A DNA stretch of 64,000 bases, taken from assembly GCF_017357245.1 (NCBI RefSeq), contig NZ_CP071612.1, forward strand, positions 3,684,001-3,748,000, read 5' to 3'. Position numbers and translations under genes: made by a program. Positions 61,551 through 64,000 of the stretch are shown in pieces. Source of the stretch: Rhizobium bangladeshense (GTDB lineage: Bacteria > Pseudomonadota > Alphaproteobacteria > Rhizobiales > Rhizobiaceae). Position 1 is the first letter of the stretch, and the number at the start of each line of letters is the position of its first letter. Below the pieces are notes generated by a model that saw only the letters and a program-made list of their open reading frames with translations, was not told the DNA's origin and made no database searches.

Positions 61551-63005
61551 TCAGTTCGGCAGGACAGTCGAGCCCATCAAGGCTTCGTCGATCGCGCGTG
61601 CCGCCTGGCGGCCTTCTCGGATCGCCCAGACCACCAGCGACTGGCCGCGGCGCACGTCGCCCGCGGTCCAGAGCTTCTCGATCGACGTTTTGTAGTCGCG
61701 ATCATTCGCGACGACATTGGTCGAGCCGCGCTTGTCGGTGTTTAGCGTCAGCTTGCCCTCGAGCTCCTGGAGCACGCTTGTTGTGAACGGACCGCGGAAT
61801 CCGATGGCGATGAAGGCGAGATCGGCGCGGATGACGAACTCGGTGCCTGCAATCGGCCGCCGCCGCTCGTCGACCTCGCAGCATTTGACGCCCGTCAGCA
61901 CACCATCCTCGCCGATGAATTCGAGCGTCGCCACTTGAAACTCGCGCACAGCGCCCTCGGCCTGGGAGGAGGAGGTGCGCATCTTCGTCGCCCAGAAAGG
62001 CCAGACGGCAAGCTTGTCTTCCTTCTCCGGCGGCTGCGGCCGGATGTCGAGCTGGGTGACCTTGACGGCGCCCTGACGGAAGGCCGTGCCGACACAGTCG
62101 GAAGCCGTATCGCCGCCGCCAACGACAACGACGTGTTTGGCGCCGGCAAGAATCGGATCAGACGGCCAGCCGACGCTGTCGATATTCTCGCGTCCGACGC
62201 GGCGGTTCTGCTGCACCAGATAGGGCATGGCATCATGCACGCCCGCGAGATCGGTACCCGGGATGCCAGCCTCGCGCGGCGTCTCCGAGCCGCCGCAGTA
62301 AAGGACGGCATCGTGATCGGCCAACAGCTGTTCGACCTTGACATCGACACCGACATTGACGCCGCAATGGAAAGTGACGCCCTCGCCCTTCATCTGCTCG
62401 ACGCGGCGGTCGATGAAGTTCTTCTCCATCTTGAAATCCGGAATGCCGTAGCGCAGCAGGCCGCCCGGCTTGGTTTCACGCTCATAGACATGCACCTCGT
62501 GACCGGCGCGGCCGAGCTGCTGGGCTGCCGCCATGCCTGCGGGGCCGGAGCCGATAACGGCAACCTTCTTGCCGGTATGAACGGTGGCCGGCTGCGGTCG
62601 AATGAAGCCGAGCTCATAGGCCTTGTCGGCGATCGCCTGTTCGACGGTCTTGATCGCGACCGGCGCATCCTCGAGATTCAGCGTGCAGGCTTCCTCGCAA
62701 GGCGCGGGGCAGACGCGGCCGGTGAACTCCGGGAAGTTGTTGGTCGAATGCAGGTTCTGGATCGCCGCTTCCCAGTTGTTGTTGTAAACAAGGTCGTTCC
62801 AGTCAGGAATCTGGTTGTGAACCGGGCAGCCGGTGGGGCCGTGACAATAAGGGATGCCACAGTCCATGCAGCGCGCCGCCTGTTTCTGCACTTCCGGGTC
62901 CGACATCGGGATCGTGAACTCGCGGAAATGACGGATGCGATCCGACGCCGGCTGGTACTTCGCCACCTGCCGGTCGATTTCCAGAAATCCTGTTACCTTA
63001 CCCAT
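61551..63005 (-). CDS. gltD: Glutamate synthase small subunit (GltD)
   Basis: A 484-residue NADPH-dependent iron-sulfur flavoprotein that feeds electrons to GltB for glutamine-to-glutamate conversion. The N-terminal double 4Fe-4S region has CMDCGIPYCHGPTGCPVHNQ and GRVCPAPCEEACTL. The FAD site is VAVIGSGPAGMAAAQQLG, the NADPH site is VVVVGGGDTASDCVGTAF, and TAGDVRRGQSLVVWAIREGR lies near the end. I start at MGKVTGFLEIDRQ (63005), after AAGGGACG; the longer frame adds unrelated residues. It lies 223 bases after gltB. Confidence 0.95.
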   Translation of the reverse strand: MGKVTGFLEIDRQVAKYQPASDRIRHFREFTIPMSDPEVQKQAARCMDCGIPYCHGPTGCPVHNQIPDWNDLVYNNNWEAAIQNLHSTNNFPEFTGRVCPAPCEEACTLNLEDAPVAIKTVEQAIADKAYELGFIRPQPATVHTGKKVAVIGSGPAGMAAAQQLGRAGHEVHVYERETKPGGLLRYGIPDFKMEKNFIDRRVEQMKGEGVTFHCGVNVGVDVKVEQLLADHDAVLYCGGSETPREAGIPGTDLAGVHDAMPYLVQQNRRVGRENIDSVGWPSDPILAGAKHVVVVGGGDTASDCVGTAFRQGAVKVTQLDIRPQPPEKEDKLAVWPFWATKMRTSSSQAEGAVREFQVATLEFIGEDGVLTGVKCCEVDERRRPIAGTEFVIRADLAFIAIGFRGPFTTSVLQELEGKLTLNTDKRGSTNVVANDRDYKTSIEKLWTAGDVRRGQSLVVWAIREGRQAARAIDEALMGSTVLPN

Positions 63006-63182
63006 TTCTTCGTCCCTTACCCTCATGACCGCCTCACCCGCGGCCAGTTGTCTGTCGTCAGTCCCGGTATCCCGGGCGGGTTGCTTGTCTTTACCGTCAT
63101 CGGAACAAATCCCCTGAAACATCCGGGCGATGTGGACGGCCTGTCGCCGGCACGATCGTCACGGGTCATCGAGAAGTTTTCC

Positions 63183-63219
63183 GACATCGGCGATCTGCGT
63201 TCGGCAGGCGGCCGATGTC
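63183..63219 (-). promoter_or_regulatory. Stem-loop in the gltB-gltD intergenic region
   Basis: GACATCGGC (63183-63191) and GCCGATGTC (63211-63219) form a perfect 9-bp stem with an inner CTGC/GCAG pairing. It lies right after the gltB stop in a 223-base gap without a gene. With no T-run it is more likely an RNA-processing or stability element than a full terminator. Confidence 0.5.
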
Positions 63220-63228
63220 CCGGCGCAA

Positions 63229-64000
63229 TTACTCCGCGGCGATGCCCATCCGGCTGCGTTCCATTTCCTCGAGCGCACGACGGTATTCGACCGGCATGAC
63301 CTTGCGGAACTTCGGACGGTAGTCGGCCCAGTTATCGAGGATCTGCTTGGCGCGGGCGGAGCCCGTGTAGTGCAGATGGTTGGAGATTAGCTGGTAGAGG
63401 CGCTCCTCGTCATGGCGCGTCATGTCGCCCGAGACATCGACGCGTCCCTTGTGCATGAGATCGCCGCCGTGATGATGCAGCTTCTCCAGCATGTCGTCCT
63501 CTTCCGGCACCGGCTCGAGCTCGACCATCGCCATGTTGCAGCGGCTGGCGAAATCGCCGGTTTCATCGAGCACGTAAGCGACACCGCCGGACATGCCGGC
63601 CGCGAAGTTGCGGCCCGTGGCGCCGAGCACGACCACGACACCGCCGGTCATGTATTCGCAGCCATGGTCGCCGACGCCCTCGACGATGGCGATCGCACCC
63701 GAGTTGCGGACGGCGAAACGTTCGCCGGCCACGCCGCGGAAATAGCATTCGCCTTCGGTTGCGCCGTAAAGCACGGTGTTGCCGACGATGATAGAGTTCT
63801 CAGCCACGATCCGCGAGTTCTCCGGCGGCCGGATGATGATCTTGCCGCCTGAGAGGCCCTTGCCGACATAGTCGTTGCCGTCGCCGATGAGGTTGAAGGT
63901 GACGCCACGCGCCAGGAAGGCGCCGAAGCTCTGTCCCGCCGTGCCGCGAAGCGTCACGTTGACCGTGTCTTCCTTCAGGCCACGATGGCCGTAACGCTTG
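63229..64000 (-). CDS. gltB: Glutamate synthase large subunit (GltB), C-terminal part
   Basis: The last 256 residues of GltB; the gene continues off the right edge. The visible region is the C-terminal GXGXG beta-helix domain ([60 protein letters not shown]) plus the closing [20 protein letters not shown]. No start is in the window; the frame continues through 64000. It is the electron-accepting, glutamine-cleaving subunit partnered with GltD, transcribed toward it. Confidence 0.94.
   Translation of the reverse strand, partial: KRYGHRGLKEDTVNVTLRGTAGQSFGAFLARGVTFNLIGDGNDYVGKGLSGGKIIIRPPENSRIVAENSIIVGNTVLYGATEGECYFRGVAGERFAVRNSGAIAIVEGVGDHGCEYMTGGVVVVLGATGRNFAAGMSGGVAYVLDETGDFASRCNMAMVELEPVPEEDDMLEKLHHHGGDLMHKGRVDVSGDMTRHDEERLYQLISNHLHYTGSARAKQILDNWADYRPKFRKVMPVEYRRALEEMERSRMGIAAE

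Overview
The window looks like chromosomal DNA of a Rhizobium/Agrobacterium-type alphaproteobacterium, closest in feel to Rhizobium leguminosarum or R. etli. It is GC-rich and its genes are tightly packed, with many ATGA stop/start overlaps. Marker genes fit this group: a Brucella-type Omp10 lipoprotein, GapR (DUF2312), homospermidine synthase, DUF1244, DUF1036, DUF882, a GlxA-type AraC regulator and a BBP2-type porin. I see no tRNA, rRNA, insertion sequence, prophage or CRISPR array. The species assignment is inference from gene content.

Layout. 1-3040: end of a COG4941/ECF42-like sigma factor, which appears frameshifted, then a convergent MotA/TolQ-like plus MotB/OmpA-like pair. 3128-5536: an inositol-phosphatase-family gene and a TetR-SDR pair with two matching candidate operators. 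5609-17240: one long minus-strand chemotaxis operon, transcribed STAS-cheY-cheA-cheW-mcp-mcp-mcp-cheW-cheR-cheB, mostly joined by ATGA overlaps. Its regulatory region is shared with a divergent soluble MCP-like protein (17579-19321) that carries CheZ-like motifs. 19333-22279: Sel1 protein, ThiE-like protein, TauE/SafE permease, ArsR regulator. 22465-24944: two DUF465 genes, purE-purK, and rpmJ behind a promoter/terminator arrangement. 25054-29776: TPR protein, alpha/beta hydrolase, gamma-glutamyltransferase, threonine-dehydratase-family enzyme. 29796-35354: an accessory stretch of small regulator-enzyme modules (SDR/GlxA, PhyH dioxygenase, LysR/tautomerase/DUF4865, LysE). 35479-39078: pyruvate kinase with DUF1036, N-formylglutamate amidohydrolase, DUF1244, gapR. 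39236-42800: DUF882 peptidase-like protein and an NtrC-type regulator. 43008-48750: pepF, pabB-pabC-YciI, homospermidine synthase. 48923-60964: envelope genes (omp10, LysM-tailed 5'-nucleotidase, QmcA/NfeD pair, KdsD-type isomerase, beta-barrel porin, galU, MltB-type transglycosylase, DUF459) together with hemH. 60965-64000: a probable gene remnant, then gltD and the 3' end of gltB.

How the genes work together. The che operon encodes a complete receptor-kinase-adaptor-methylation pathway but no CheD, CheX or canonical CheZ. The divergent MCP-like protein is the best candidate for a missing phosphatase or modulator, and it is the most interesting item here. The three receptors share near-identical signalling domains and a conserved C-terminal tail that could serve as a docking peptide. 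The rest is mostly housekeeping metabolism (purine, folate, haem, glutamate, UDP-glucose, polyamine) and cell-envelope maintenance.
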